From Staphylococcus felis (GTDB lineage Bacteria > Bacillota > Bacilli > Staphylococcales > Staphylococcaceae): a stretch of DNA of 64,000 bases. The stretch's first letter is position 1. The number at the start of each line of letters is the position of its first letter. Below, piece after piece: positions 48,222-57,473 of the stretch. The stretch spans positions 496,001 through 560,000 of the forward strand of contig NZ_CP027770.1 of the NCBI RefSeq assembly GCF_003012915.1, given 5' to 3'. The position numbers and the translations under genes were made by a program. The notes beneath the pieces are model-generated. The model did no database searches. It was not told the origin of the DNA and saw nothing but the letters and a program-made list of their open reading frames with translations.

Positions 48222-49376
48222 TTAGTAAACCATCACACCACCTGCTAAGCCTAATATAACAATTGCCCATGACGGCACTCTACAATAAGCTAACAGCACA
48301 AATAAAATAGCTGCAAATACAAAATCAATATGTGAATGAATCGTTGACGTCACAATAGGGTCATAAAATGCTGCAATCAATATTCCTACAACACCTGCAC
48401 TAACGCCTTTCAACGCTTTACGGATTAATCTATTTTTTTGTAATTGTTCCCAAAATGGAAGTACACCTATTAGCAATAAAAAGGCCGGCAAGAATATTGC
48501 AAGTGTAGCGACTATACCCCCTAGCCATCCACCTACAACCGTTCCAATATAAGACCCAAATGTAAATAGAGGTCCTGGTACTGCTTGAGCTAATGCATAG
48601 CCTGTTATAAAGTCATTTGCACTTATCATATGAGTCACTACAAACTCTTCTTTCAACAAAGGCAACACCACATGTCCTCCACCAAAGACGAGCGCACCCG
48701 CACGATAGAAGCTATCAATCATTGCAATCCATTTTGATTGAGAGATCACATTTAAAATAGGCAATACGATCAGTAGCACCAAGAACAACACTAAAGCGCC
48801 CATTCCAACGGTCTTACGAATTTTAAATAATTGAAGATGAGTCGTTTGTGTTTGAACATCTTTAAATAACATAATACTAACGACACCAACGATTATGAGT
48901 GCTATTACTTGGGAAGCTGGATGCGTAACGAGTACAGTCACAACCAATGTAAATAATGCCATTAATTTTGTTTTGACATCCGGCAGCAGCTTTTGAGCCA
49001 TCCCTAAAATGGCATTCAATACAACCGCCACTGCGACAATCTTTAATCCTTGAACCCAAGTCATATCAAAGTTCATCTTTAATAAAAGACCTGCAAATAT
49101 CATGAGCACTAAAGCTGAAGGAAGGGTAAAACCTATAAATGAAACTACACCTCCTAATAATCCTGCTTGAGCAACTCCGACACCAAATCCAACTTGACTA
49201 CTCGCAGGACCAGGCAAAAACTGACATAAAGCAACAAGATTCGTATATGCCTCATCGTTTAACCATCGCCTCTTCTTTACATATTCATCATAGAAATAAC
49301 CTAAATGTGCAGTAGGACCACCAAAAGATGTACACCCCAGTCTTAACGCAATCAAAAATAAACGAAAATAACTCAA
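48222..49376 (-). CDS. chrA: Chromate-transporter-family protein, long form
   Basis: 384 residues with about twelve helices in two homologous halves: RLGCTSFGGPTAHLGYFYDEYV..CQFLPGPASSQVGFGVG in the first and FYRAGALVFGGGHVVLPLL..ALAQAVPGPLFTFGSYIG in the second, the duplicated CHR domain. Family members export chromate or related anions; actual substrate here is unproven. TTG start with AAGGGGAG upstream, twelve bases after a PadR regulator, so an operon. Confidence 0.88.
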   Translation of the reverse strand: MSYFRLFLIALRLGCTSFGGPTAHLGYFYDEYVKKRRWLNDEAYTNLVALCQFLPGPASSQVGFGVGVAQAGLLGGVVSFIGFTLPSALVLMIFAGLLLKMNFDMTWVQGLKIVAVAVVLNAILGMAQKLLPDVKTKLMALFTLVVTVLVTHPASQVIALIIVGVVSIMLFKDVQTQTTHLQLFKIRKTVGMGALVLFLVLLIVLPILNVISQSKWIAMIDSFYRAGALVFGGGHVVLPLLKEEFVVTHMISANDFITGYALAQAVPGPLFTFGSYIGTVVGGWLGGIVATLAIFLPAFLLLIGVLPFWEQLQKNRLIRKALKGVSAGVVGILIAAFYDPIVTSTIHSHIDFVFAAILFVLLAYCRVPSWAIVILGLAGGVMVY

Positions 49377-49388
49377 CTTACACTCCCC

Positions 49389-49691
49389 TTATATTTCATC
49401 TATTAATTCCCGTAACTGCTCTTTACTTTTTTGCAACATAGCATGACCCAATTGTGTGCAACGATAATTTTTACGCTGATGTCCATCTACAGTGACAAGC
49501 TCCACTTCAAGTAACCCCTCGTCCTCCATTCGATGCAGTATCGGATAGATCGTTCCCGCACTCATGTCATAACCATGCCCTTTCAACTCATCCATCATCC
49601 AACGCCCATATACTGGACGCTCTAAAGCGTGATGTAAAATATGAATATAGATAAATCCCAAAAACATACGACGCTCTATTTTATTTTGCAA
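49389..49691 (-). CDS. PadR-family transcriptional regulator
   Basis: 100 residues. Winged helix GFIYIHILHHALERPVYGRWMMDELKGHGYDMSAGTIYPILHRMEDEGLLEVELVTVDGHQRKNYRCTQLGHAML is classic PadR. TTG start with GGAGG upstream. It precedes chrA and has a palindrome in its promoter, so it probably represses the pair. ligand unknown. Confidence 0.92.
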   Translation of the reverse strand: MQNKIERRMFLGFIYIHILHHALERPVYGRWMMDELKGHGYDMSAGTIYPILHRMEDEGLLEVELVTVDGHQRKNYRCTQLGHAMLQKSKEQLRELIDEI

Positions 49692-49709
49692 TGAGCCACC
49701 TCCTCATTA

Positions 49710-49726
49710 ATATCGAAAACCGATAT
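49710..49726. promoter_or_regulatory. PadR-type operator
   Basis: ATATCG (49710-49715), AAAAC, CGATAT (49721-49726): a perfect 6-bp dyad directly before the padR-chrA operon. Confidence 0.55.
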
Positions 49727-49826
49727 CGAATTGCGTTATTAACATATCATATTAAGTTATTTAAAACCACTTTGATACTTCTAAGGTATGATATACTATA
49801 GCCAAACGATGAAACAGGGGGAAAAT

Positions 49827-50204
49827 ATGGATACATTAGAGGAATTTTTAGATACCATTGAAAAAGCTGAGCACCGCGCAATACTAAACAATGTCATCAC
49901 ACAGTTACTGAAAGATTATCCACAACTCAAACTTGAGATTAAATGGAATCAACCGATGTTATTATTAAAAGATAACGGCACTTTTATATTAGGATTTAGT
50001 AAAGCAAAACCTCACTTTGCCATTGCTCCAGAAAAATATACCCGTGATTATTTTGAAAAAGAAATTCAAGATGCAGGCTATCAATTGACTAAAATGTTCT
50101 TTAAAATTAAATGGACACAACATGTTGATTATGATTTATTGCATCAAATAATTGACAAAAATATCGAAGACAAACGCGAAGCCTCAAAATTCTGGCGTGA
50201 GTAA
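49827..50204 (+). CDS. DUF1801 / YdhG-like protein
   Basis: 125 residues from ATG 49827, with AGGGGGAAA seven bases before it (an in-frame ATG at 49788 has no site). LEIKWNQPMLLLKDNGTFILGFSKAKPHFAIAPEKY is the DUF1801 core (Fra/YdhG fold, called iron chaperone-like in some annotations). Exact function unknown. Confidence 0.8.
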   Translation: MDTLEEFLDTIEKAEHRAILNNVITQLLKDYPQLKLEIKWNQPMLLLKDNGTFILGFSKAKPHFAIAPEKYTRDYFEKEIQDAGYQLTKMFFKIKWTQHVDYDLLHQIIDKNIEDKREASKFWRE

Positions 50205-50226
50205 TTCTTACGCCAATCATTACTTC

Positions 50227-50269
50227 TGATGAAGTAGCACTGCCAAAATATTAACTTGCTACTTCATCA
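50227..50269 (+). terminator. Terminator after the DUF1801 gene
   Basis: TGATGAAGTAGCA (50227-50239) / TGCTACTTCATCA (50257-50269), perfect 13-bp stem. Confidence 0.75.
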
Positions 50270-50409
50270 AACCTTTTGAGCACCTTGATTATTCTCCTTT
50301 ATTTGACTAACCACACTCTCTCTTCAAAATGATATATTTTCACACCAAATCATATATAAAAATCAAATTTAATAACAAAAAGAAAATTCAGAAAACAATG
50401 AAATAAGTA

Positions 50410-50438
50410 TTGACACTTAATGGACTATCAAATAAAAT
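50410..50438 (+). promoter_or_regulatory. Promoter of metN-metI-metQ
   Basis: Perfect TTGACA (50410-50415), 17-base spacer, TAAAAT (50433-50438). I see no SAM or T-box riboswitch between it and metN. Confidence 0.75.
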
Positions 50439-50476
50439 CATTAGTAAATAAGTCGGGATTATAGGAGGTTCCCTCA

Positions 50477-51493
50477 TTGATAGAGTTTAAAAATATTCAT
50501 AAATCTTTTAAAAAGAAAGATACCACTATTCACGCTTTGAGTGACGTAAGCTTCAAAGTGAATCAAGGTGATATATTTGGGGTAATCGGCTATAGTGGCG
50601 CTGGAAAAAGTACACTTGTCCGACTGGTGAATCAACTTGAAAAGCAAACATCAGGAGATGTACTCGTAGATGGTCACCATTTGAATACATATAATCAAAA
50701 AGACTTACGACGTGTTAAAAAAGACATTGGCATGATTTTTCAGCATTTTAACTTATTAAATTCTAAAACTGTCTATAAAAACATAGCCATGCCACTCATT
50801 TTAGCCAAAATGGATCCGAATGAAATCAAAAAACGTGTAAACGAAATGATTGATTTCGTAGGGCTTAACGGTAAGGCACACCAATTTCCTAGTGAACTGT
50901 CTGGAGGTCAAAAGCAACGTGTTGCCATTGCACGGGCCCTTGTCACAAATCCTAAAATATTGTTATGCGATGAAGCAACGAGTGCACTAGATCCAGCGAC
51001 AACAGACTCAATTCTCGATTTGTTAAAAAAGACCAACCAAACATTTGGCGTCACTATTTTAGTCATTACACACGAGATGAGCGTTATCAAAAAGATTTGT
51101 AATCGGGTCGCTGTTATGGAAAACGGCCGTGTCATTGAACTCGACACAGTGAAACGTGTTTTTAGTCGCCCAGAAACACTGACCGCAAAACGTTTTGTGT
51201 CGACAGTTATTAATACAGAACCTTCTCAATATGTGCTGTCGAATTTAAAACATAGTCCTCATTCACACACATTAAAATTATTCATTGAAACTGCTCAAAT
51301 ACAGACAACAATTGTGAATGATTTAATTCAAAAAGTAGGTGTACAAATCAATATCTTGCATGCATTTATGACTGATATTCAAGACGATACTGTGGGTTAT
51401 TTATGGTTGAATATTGAAGGTAATAACGAACAAATGTCTCAAGTTCACCATTATTTAACTGCGCTACATATTCAATTTGAGGAGGTAGTGTAA
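50477..51493 (+). CDS. metN: Methionine ABC importer, ATP-binding protein
   Basis: 338 residues. Walker A GVIGYSGAGKSTLVR, signature LSGGQKQRVAIARA, Walker B ILLCDEATSALDP, His in VITHEMSV, and a C-terminal NIL domain (about 265-338) that binds methionine for trans-inhibition. TTG start with AGGAGG eight bases before. Operon with metI and metQ. Confidence 0.95.
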   Translation: MIEFKNIHKSFKKKDTTIHALSDVSFKVNQGDIFGVIGYSGAGKSTLVRLVNQLEKQTSGDVLVDGHHLNTYNQKDLRRVKKDIGMIFQHFNLLNSKTVYKNIAMPLILAKMDPNEIKKRVNEMIDFVGLNGKAHQFPSELSGGQKQRVAIARALVTNPKILLCDEATSALDPATTDSILDLLKKTNQTFGVTILVITHEMSVIKKICNRVAVMENGRVIELDTVKRVFSRPETLTAKRFVSTVINTEPSQYVLSNLKHSPHSHTLKLFIETAQIQTTIVNDLIQKVGVQINILHAFMTDIQDDTVGYLWLNIEGNNEQMSQVHHYLTALHIQFEEVV

Positions 51494-51494
51494 T

Positions 51495-52154
51495 ATGTTA
51501 GGTTCATCTATCGACGCTTCCCAACTACTTGAAGCTTTATATCAAACACTATATATGGTGACAGTCTCACTTGTGATTGGGTCTCTTATCGGCATTCCAC
51601 TTGGTATTTTGTTAGTCATTACACGTCAGAATGGCATTTGGCCGAATATGATGATTCATCATCTATTAAACCCTATTATCAATATCTTGAGATCTGTGCC
51701 TTTTATTATTTTATTAATTGCAATTGTTCCTTTTACCAAATTATTGGTTGGAACCTCTATCGGCACAACTGCTGCAATAGTCCCACTGACAGTATATGTC
51801 GCACCTTATATTGCACGCCTTGTCGAAAACTCGCTACTTGAAGTAGATGATGGCATTATCGAAGCCGCACATGCAATGGGTGCTTCACCAGCGCAAATCA
51901 TTCGCTATTTTCTATTACCCGAAGCGCTTGGCTCATTAATACTATCCATTACGACAGCGATTATAGGGCTCATCGGTGCCACAGCCATGGCAGGCGCTGT
52001 AGGTGGTGGTGGCATTGGTGATATGGCTTTAGTGTATGGTTACCAACGCTTCGATACACTAGTCATCATCATTACAGTCGTAGTACTTGTCATTATCGTT
52101 CAACTGATACAATCAATCGGTAACACCCTTGCCAAAAAGGTACGCCGTCATTAA
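51495..52154 (+). CDS. metI: Methionine ABC importer, permease
   Basis: 219 residues with five helices. EAA-loop IEAAHAMGASPAQIIRYFLLPEALGSLI and VGGGGIGDMALVYGYQRFD are the MetI signatures. One base after metN. Confidence 0.95.
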   Translation: MLGSSIDASQLLEALYQTLYMVTVSLVIGSLIGIPLGILLVITRQNGIWPNMMIHHLLNPIINILRSVPFIILLIAIVPFTKLLVGTSIGTTAAIVPLTVYVAPYIARLVENSLLEVDDGIIEAAHAMGASPAQIIRYFLLPEALGSLILSITTAIIGLIGATAMAGAVGGGGIGDMALVYGYQRFDTLVIIITVVVLVIIVQLIQSIGNTLAKKVRRH

Positions 52155-52169
52155 TAGGAGGATTTACAT

Positions 52170-53012
52170 ATGAAAAAATTATTAACATTACTTATTGCGA
52201 CTATCATCGTATTAGCCGCATGTGGCCAAAACAATGATAATCAAAAAGTAACTATTGGTATCGCTTCTAACGACTCAAAAGCTTGGGAGAAAGTGAAAGA
52301 ACTCGCTAAGGATGAAAATATCGACTTAGAAATCAAACAATTTTCAGATTATAATGTCCCTAACAAAGCCTTAAATGACGGTGACATTGATATGAATGCA
52401 TTCCAACATTTTGCTTTCTTAAATGAATTCAAAAAAGCAAATGACGGTACAGATATTACACCCATTCGCACCTCAGTTTTAGCACCATTAGGGATTTATT
52501 CTGATAAGGTTGATAACATTCAAGACGTTAAGAACGGCGCTAAAGTGGTCATCCCTAACGATGTCTCTAACCAAGCCCGCGCATTAAAGTTACTTGAAAA
52601 AGCAGGCTTACTTGAACTTAATGATAATTTTGGATTATCAAGCACAACTCAAGACATTAAAGATAATCCTAAAAATTTAGACATCCAAGCCGTTGATGCC
52701 CAACAAACAGCTCGTGCATTATCAGATGTCGATATTTCAGTGATCAATAACGGTGTCGCTACTAAAGCAGGCTTAGACGCTAAAGAAGACCCTATCTATT
52801 TAGAAGACTCAGACTCTGATGCTACAAAACCCTATATCAATGTCATTGCAGTCAATACTAAAGACAAAGACAATAAAACATATCAAAAAATCGCAGAACT
52901 TTATCATTCAGATGAAGCAAAAGATGCGTTAAAAGAAGATACAAAAGATGGTGAAATCGTCGTCGATTTATCTCAAGGGGAAATCAAAGAAATTGAAGAC
53001 AGTTTAAAATAA
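52170..53012 (+). CDS. metQ: Methionine-binding lipoprotein
   Basis: 280 residues. Lipobox LAAC near residue 17, then NlpA/MetQ features: VTIGIASNDSKAWEKVKELAKDENIDLEIKQFSDYNVPNKALNDGDIDMNAFQHFAFL and NDVSNQARALKLLEKAGLLEL. Substrate-binding part of MetNIQ on the cell surface. Confidence 0.95.
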   Translation: MKKLLTLLIATIIVLAACGQNNDNQKVTIGIASNDSKAWEKVKELAKDENIDLEIKQFSDYNVPNKALNDGDIDMNAFQHFAFLNEFKKANDGTDITPIRTSVLAPLGIYSDKVDNIQDVKNGAKVVIPNDVSNQARALKLLEKAGLLELNDNFGLSSTTQDIKDNPKNLDIQAVDAQQTARALSDVDISVINNGVATKAGLDAKEDPIYLEDSDSDATKPYINVIAVNTKDKDNKTYQKIAELYHSDEAKDALKEDTKDGEIVVDLSQGEIKEIEDSLK

Positions 53013-53020
53013 GCATATTA

Positions 53021-53057
53021 AGAGGTTGGGACATGAATATGTCTCAATCTCTCTTTT
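53021..53057 (+). terminator. Terminator of metNIQ
   Basis: AGAGGTTGGGACAT (53021-53034) / ATGTCTCAATCTCT (53039-53052, two G-U pairs) then CTTTT. Confidence 0.8.
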
Positions 53058-53158
53058 GATAGATAATGAAAAAATAATAACAGAAAAAAATGTAACTAAA
53101 TATAAAGCTGATACATCTAATAAAACATCAAAAGTACGGATTAAAATACTCAAATAAT

Positions 53159-53254
53159 TCATTTTTTATTTTTGTTTTTTATTTTAGATATAATAGTACC
53201 AATTACTACAAGTGTTAAAAACGTTAAAATCCAACTTATTATACTTACCACCAC
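53159..53254 (-). CDS. Small single-helix peptide, possible type I toxin
   Basis: 31 codons from GTG 53254: hydrophobic helix ISWILTFLTLVVIGTIIS then KIKNKNKK. AGGAGG lies eight bases before the GTG. Length, one helix and basic tail resemble Fst/Ldr-type toxins. No antisense RNA gene is obvious. Rest of 53058-53445: AT-rich DNA, with a short coding-like remnant on the plus strand (FTRNIGKDTRIVEKSLESLN, near 53360-53420). Confidence 0.4.
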   Translation of the reverse strand: MVVSIISWILTFLTLVVIGTIISKIKNKNKK

Positions 53255-53445
53255 AACAAATTCCTCCTTTAACTTTATTTATAACATATTTAACAATTGA
53301 ATAAAAAATATTAATGAATCATCTAAAATAACAGGAAAGTCAAAAATAAATATAAATCATTTACTCGTAATATTGGAAAAGACACAAGAATAGTTGAAAA
53401 ATCTCTTGAATCTCTAAATTTAAAACGATTAACTTTTCCCAAAAC

Positions 53446-53484
53446 AAAAATCCCCGTACCTATAAGGTTAGCGGGGGTTTTCAT
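53446..53484. terminator. Terminator of rpsF-ssb-rpsR
   Basis: CCCCGTACC / GGTTAGCGGGG (53452-53476); minus strand continues ATTTTTGTTTT. Confidence 0.8.
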
Positions 53485-53495
53485 ATTCCTCTATA

Positions 53496-53738
53496 TTAAG
53501 CTTCGTCTTTTACGAATGGTAATAAAGCCATATGACGTGCACGTTTAATCGCTGTAGTCAACATACGTTGATATTTCGCTGACGTACCAGTCACACGACG
53601 AGGTAAAATCTTACCACGTTCTGAGATAAAACGTTTAAGTAATTCAGTATCTTTGTAGTCGATATGTGTGATACCGTTTGCTGTGAAGTAACACACTTTT
53701 TTACGACGACGACCGCCTCTTCTTGGTCCACCTGCCAT
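53496..53738 (-). CDS. rpsR: 30S ribosomal protein bS18
   Basis: 80 residues, complete S18: basic start [56 protein letters not shown]. Last of rpsF-ssb-rpsR. Confidence 0.98.
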   Translation of the reverse strand: MAGGPRRGGRRRKKVCYFTANGITHIDYKDTELLKRFISERGKILPRRVTGTSAKYQRMLTTAIKRARHMALLPFVKDEA

Positions 53739-53782
53739 GATTTGTGCCTCCTTTACTTTATAATCATTTTAAGATTTTTAAA

Positions 53783-54292
53783 TTAGAATGGTAAATCATC
53801 ATCACTAATATCAATTGGTCCATTCGCATTGGCAAATGGGTTATCATTATGGGATGATTGATTGTTGTTTTGATATGACGAATTTTGGCCTTGTTGTTGT
53901 CCACCGAAACTTTGTTCATAACTTTGGAAATCATTTCCTGGGTTATTGGCATGACGCTGGTTTTGTGATTTTGGCTCAAGGAATTGAACACTATCACATA
54001 CAACTTCTGTGACGAATATACGTCGGCCTTCTTGGTTTTCGTAACTGCGTGATTGTAAGCGACCATCAACGCCAGCAAGACTTCCTTTAAATAAGAAGTT
54101 ACTTACGTTTTCTGCTTGTTTACGGAAAACAACACAGTTGATGAAGTCCGCTTCACGTTCCCCTTGGGCATTCGTAAACGTACGATTAACCGCTAAGGTA
54201 AAAGTCGCAACACTTACGCCTGAGGGTGTCGTTCTGTATTCTGGATCTTTAGTTAATCGACCTACTAATACGACTCTGTTAAGCATATTCAC
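53783..54292 (-). CDS. ssb: Single-stranded DNA-binding protein
   Basis: 169 residues. OB fold [37 protein letters not shown] (1-110), then a Gln/Asn/Gly-rich disordered tail ending with the partner-binding tip DISDDDLPF. Between rpsF and rpsR, the usual Firmicutes place. Confidence 0.98.
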   Translation of the reverse strand: MNMLNRVVLVGRLTKDPEYRTTPSGVSVATFTLAVNRTFTNAQGEREADFINCVVFRKQAENVSNFLFKGSLAGVDGRLQSRSYENQEGRRIFVTEVVCDSVQFLEPKSQNQRHANNPGNDFQSYEQSFGGQQQGQNSSYQNNNQSSHNDNPFANANGPIDISDDDLPF

Positions 54293-54309
54293 GCCCCCAT
54301 TTTATTCTA

Positions 54310-54606
54310 TTACTTGTTTTCGTCTTCACGGACAACAATGTAACGAATGATATCGTCATTGATTTTAGCTAAACGTTGGAATTCGTCAGTAGCTTTGTTG
54401 TTATCTGATTGAATACGTACGATGTTGTAGTAACCATCTGTAAAGTCTTCAATTTCGTAAGCTAAGCGACGTTTACCCCAATCTTTAGTTTCCAATACTT
54501 CAGAACCTTCAGAAGCTAAAATTCCGTTAAAACGTTCAACTACTGCTTTACGAGCGTCTTCCTCAATGTTTGGACGCACGATGTACATTACTTCATATGT
54601 TCTCAT
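54310..54606 (-). CDS. rpsF: 30S ribosomal protein bS6
   Basis: 98 residues: [64 protein letters not shown] is S6. First gene of the operon; RBS AAGGAGGTGC. Confidence 0.98.
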   Translation of the reverse strand: MRTYEVMYIVRPNIEEDARKAVVERFNGILASEGSEVLETKDWGKRRLAYEIEDFTDGYYNIVRIQSDNNKATDEFQRLAKINDDIIRYIVVREDENK

Positions 54607-54611
54607 TGTAT

Positions 54612-54690
54612 ATTTGCACCTCCTTGTGGTCTAAGCGGAGAGGTTCGAATCAAAAGCATATCGCTAAAGTCCTAGCCCCTCAAGGAATAA
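54612..54690 (-). ncRNA. Candidate S6:S18 autoregulatory leader
   Basis: The leader folds CTTGAGGGG with CCTCTCC...CAAG and exposes a CCG in a CTCTCCGCTTAGACC segment, as in the known S6:S18-binding mRNA motif. Assigned by position and partial pattern only. Confidence 0.4.
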
Positions 54691-54785
54691 TTTTCATTAC
54701 TCACATTCAAAGATTGTATCATAGTTCTTTACTTTTTACAATCATTATTTCAATTGCATATTCACACCTTAAACCCTATTCAATT

Positions 54786-54908
54786 TCAATTCGCAAAATA
54801 AACATAGTCTTCACTATTTGGAATATCTTCTAATCGTTTATCTTGATATATGGATTTAAATGTATTTAACTCTGGATTATTCCATACATTTCCATTGTAA
54901 TCTTCATT
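54786..54908 (-). pseudogene. Remnant of an unidentified gene 3' end
   Basis: Forty in-frame codons without a start (WNNPELNTFKSIYQDKRLED then IPNSEDYVYFAN stop) read like the end of a real protein, preceded by a stop. Family not recognised. The rest of 54909-55086 is sbi promoter DNA. Confidence 0.35.
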
Positions 54909-54993
54909 TTATATAGTTCATAGCGCGTTTATATTAATATGTTTTACAGCATCAAACAACTAATCATTTATGTTTAATTTTTATTTATAAATA

Positions 54994-55009
54994 GTTAAGG
55001 AATAGTTAA
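54994..55009 (+). promoter_or_regulatory. SaeR box before sbi
   Basis: GTTAA-GGAATA-GTTAA is an exact match to the SaeR consensus GTTAAN6GTTAA, 78 bases before the sbi start. Sae control of sbi is known in S. aureus. Confidence 0.75.
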
Positions 55010-55086
55010 TTTTTATTAAAAAGGTTTTGTGATAAATTTTATATGCATTGGATAAACTTTAACAACGAAACAGAAAGGGAAAAATT

Positions 55087-56619
55087 ATGAAAAACAAAAA
55101 TATTTCTAGATTATTAATGGGTGCAGCAACACTTACACTGGCTACAATGATAGCTAACGGAGAGGCGAAAGCTGACGAAGTAACACAAGAGGCTTCTGTC
55201 GAACAAAGCCAAAATGAATTCGAAACAGATCAACAACGTGCGTTTTATCATACACTTCACTTAGAAGACGTAACTGAAGACCAACGCAACCAGTACATCA
55301 AAACTATCAGAGAAGAACCAACACGTGCACAAGAAGTTTTTTCTGAATCAGTTAAAGATAGCATTAACCCTGAACGACGTACTGCACAACAAAATGCATT
55401 TTATGGCGTGCTTCACAACGAAGACTTATCTGAAAAGAAACGTAACGAATACATCGAACAAATCAAAAAAAATCCTGACCATAGCCAACAAGTTTGGATA
55501 GATTCCATTAATCCAACTGAACTTGAGCAAAACAGAGCAAATGCAGAACAAGCAATTAATGACTTTGATGCTAACAAACATGCACAAGACAAAGTGAAAG
55601 TATACGAAGAAAATGCTAAGCTTCCAGAATCAGAACGTATGCTTAATAATTACATCGTAGAACAAATCTCAAAAGACAAAGCCAATACACGTAAAAACGA
55701 GCGTATCGCTTCTGCTAACAAGGCTTTAACAGCATTAAACACACAAGACTCTATTGAAAACCGACGTCAAGCACAACGTGAAGTAAACAAAGCACCTATG
55801 GACGTTCAAGCACAACTTCAAAAACAATTAAACGCAATTACAAAACAACTTGATGAAAAAGCTGAAGCAAATCGTAAGGCTAAAGAAGATGCTATCGCTC
55901 TTGGAGACGAGCACACAGCTGCAGCTAACAAAGTTTTATCAGAGCTAAAAGACAATGTTTCTGATGAAAAACGCAAAGAAGCAGAAGATGCAATTAAAAA
56001 AGCACCTGAGCATGTGCAAGCGCACCTTCAAAATCAACTCAAAGCAATCATCTCACAACACGAACAAAAGAAAGTACAACCTGAAGTTGAAACAGTAGTA
56101 ACAGAAGAAAAAGCAGAAGATGCGACTGCTGACGCAAAAGAAGACAACCAAGTAACGACACCAGCACAAGACGAAACACATTCAACATTAGCAAGCTATT
56201 ATCATTCATTGAAAGATAGTCTAAAGAAGGATTATGACTCTGTTTACAATACTTTCAATAAAGGTTATCAACAACTAACTGAAACTTATAATAAGTACAA
56301 ACAAAAATATGAGAATGCGAAATATTACGTTGAGACATATTATAAATATAAAAACACAATCGACAAAGTTGTATTAGCAACTTTAGGTGATGGACTCAAA
56401 ACGCATATTCAACCACTTGAAATTAAAAAAGATAAAAATACTTTATATAACACATATGCTCAAGCACGTAACTATGTAACGGAAGGTGTTAATACCGGAA
56501 AAGTGTTATACGCATTCTACCAAAACCCTAATGTAGTCAAAACAGCAATCACAGCTGCTGAAACTGCATCAACTATTAAAGATACAATTTCAAGCTTTTT
56601 CTCATCATTCTTGAAATAA
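55087..56619 (+). CDS. sbi: Sbi-like immunoglobulin- and complement-binding protein
   Basis: 510 residues against 436 in S. aureus Sbi. Signal peptide 1-29 (near-identical IANGEAKA end). Domains I and II (about 42-95, 96-150) are protein-A-like three-helix Ig binders: [28 protein letters not shown] and [28 protein letters not shown]. Domain III (about 150-205), then domain IV is present twice: [31 protein letters not shown] and [29 protein letters not shown]. The Pro-rich wall segment is replaced by an acidic linker. The C-terminal Y domain (about 370-510) binds lipoteichoic acid in Sbi. No LPXTG. It blocks antibody and complement in S. aureus; same role inferred. Confidence 0.88.
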   Translation: MKNKNISRLLMGAATLTLATMIANGEAKADEVTQEASVEQSQNEFETDQQRAFYHTLHLEDVTEDQRNQYIKTIREEPTRAQEVFSESVKDSINPERRTAQQNAFYGVLHNEDLSEKKRNEYIEQIKKNPDHSQQVWIDSINPTELEQNRANAEQAINDFDANKHAQDKVKVYEENAKLPESERMLNNYIVEQISKDKANTRKNERIASANKALTALNTQDSIENRRQAQREVNKAPMDVQAQLQKQLNAITKQLDEKAEANRKAKEDAIALGDEHTAAANKVLSELKDNVSDEKRKEAEDAIKKAPEHVQAHLQNQLKAIISQHEQKKVQPEVETVVTEEKAEDATADAKEDNQVTTPAQDETHSTLASYYHSLKDSLKKDYDSVYNTFNKGYQQLTETYNKYKQKYENAKYYVETYYKYKNTIDKVVLATLGDGLKTHIQPLEIKKDKNTLYNTYAQARNYVTEGVNTGKVLYAFYQNPNVVKTAITAAETASTIKDTISSFFSSFLK

Positions 56620-56622
56620 TCA

Positions 56623-56698
56623 TTATGCCGAATCATTGTAAGTTAAGTGATAAACTTTAATGAATTCCCTCCCCCTATAAGCTTATGATTCGGCATAA
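56623..56698 (+). terminator. Terminator of sbi
   Basis: TTATGCCGAATCAT (56623-56636) / ATGATTCGGCATAA (56685-56698), perfect 14-bp stem. Confidence 0.75.
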
Positions 56699-56703
56699 AA
56701 ATA

Positions 56704-56742
56704 AAAGACAGAAATCTATGACCCGTATAGATTTCTGTCTTT
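56704..56742. terminator. Second stem-loop after sbi
   Basis: AAAGACAGAAATCTAT (56704-56719) / ATAGATTTCTGTCTTT (56727-56742), perfect 16-bp stem with short loop and T tail. Confidence 0.8.
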
Positions 56743-56828
56743 TGCTATATTAATGCTATGAGCACAATTTTAGACAACTTCTCTCATTGGAGGTATATTT
56801 ATTATATCAATGAATGGAGGTTTTTCAG

Positions 56829-57467
56829 ATGAAAGTAGGTATTATTGGTGCAACAGGCCAAATTGGCAACTTAATACTCAAAGAAGCTTTAAATGACGGA
56901 TTAGAAGTGACAGCCATTGTACGTGACGCTTCAAAATTAGAACAAAAAGATGTTTCCGTTATTGAGAAAGACACTTTTGACTTAACAAAAGAGGATTTAC
57001 AACCATTTGATGTAGTTGTGAGTGCATTCGGTGCTCCTCTTGGCGAAACTGAACCTCATGTTAAAGCCGGACGCGTTTTAATTAACGCTTTAGATGGCAC
57101 AGACACAAGACTTGTTATCGTTGGTGGTGCAGGTAGTTTATACACTGATGATAGTAAGACTCAAACATCTCTTGAAGCAGGACAAGTGCCAGACTTTGTC
57201 GTTCCAACTGCAACAGGTCATGATCAAAACTTGCAACAAATTAAAAAAACAGAGTCTCTCAATTGGACATTCGTAAGCCCATCATCATTCTTTGATTTTG
57301 AAGGGCCACGTACAACACACTATCGTATCGGTGGCAATGTACTACTCACAAATGCAGATGGTGAGAGTTATGTAAGCTATGCTGACTACGCATTAGCAAT
57401 GATTGAAATCATTAAAAACAACGACTTTATCAAGCAACACATTACTGTTGTAAGTGATAAAGCTTAA
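56829..57467 (+). CDS. NAD(P)-binding Rossmann-fold oxidoreductase
   Basis: 212 residues from ATG 56829 (GGAGG nine bases before; an ATG at 56814 includes the RBS). KVGIIGATGQIGNLILKEALNDGLEVTAIVRDASKL is an atypical-SDR nucleotide site; VIVGGAGSLYTD and WTFVSPSSFFDFEGPRTTHYRIGG place it with NmrA/YwnB-like NAD(P)H-binding reductases. Substrate unknown. Confidence 0.85.
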   Translation: MKVGIIGATGQIGNLILKEALNDGLEVTAIVRDASKLEQKDVSVIEKDTFDLTKEDLQPFDVVVSAFGAPLGETEPHVKAGRVLINALDGTDTRLVIVGGAGSLYTDDSKTQTSLEAGQVPDFVVPTATGHDQNLQQIKKTESLNWTFVSPSSFFDFEGPRTTHYRIGGNVLLTNADGESYVSYADYALAMIEIIKNNDFIKQHITVVSDKA

Positions 57468-57473
57468 CCCTAA

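Noticed and set aside
50205-50476. SAM or T-box riboswitch before metN
   Set aside because: No S-box core or T-box sequence found, only a terminator of the previous gene and a plain promoter.
54570-54833. 87-codon plus-strand frame antisense to the rpsF leader
   Set aside because: Starts inside rpsF on the other strand and follows leader structure; Cys/Ser-rich shadow translation.
55087-56619. Protein A (Spa) instead of Sbi
   Set aside because: No LPXTG sorting signal and no LysM or Xr repeats; the C-terminal Y domain is Sbi-like.
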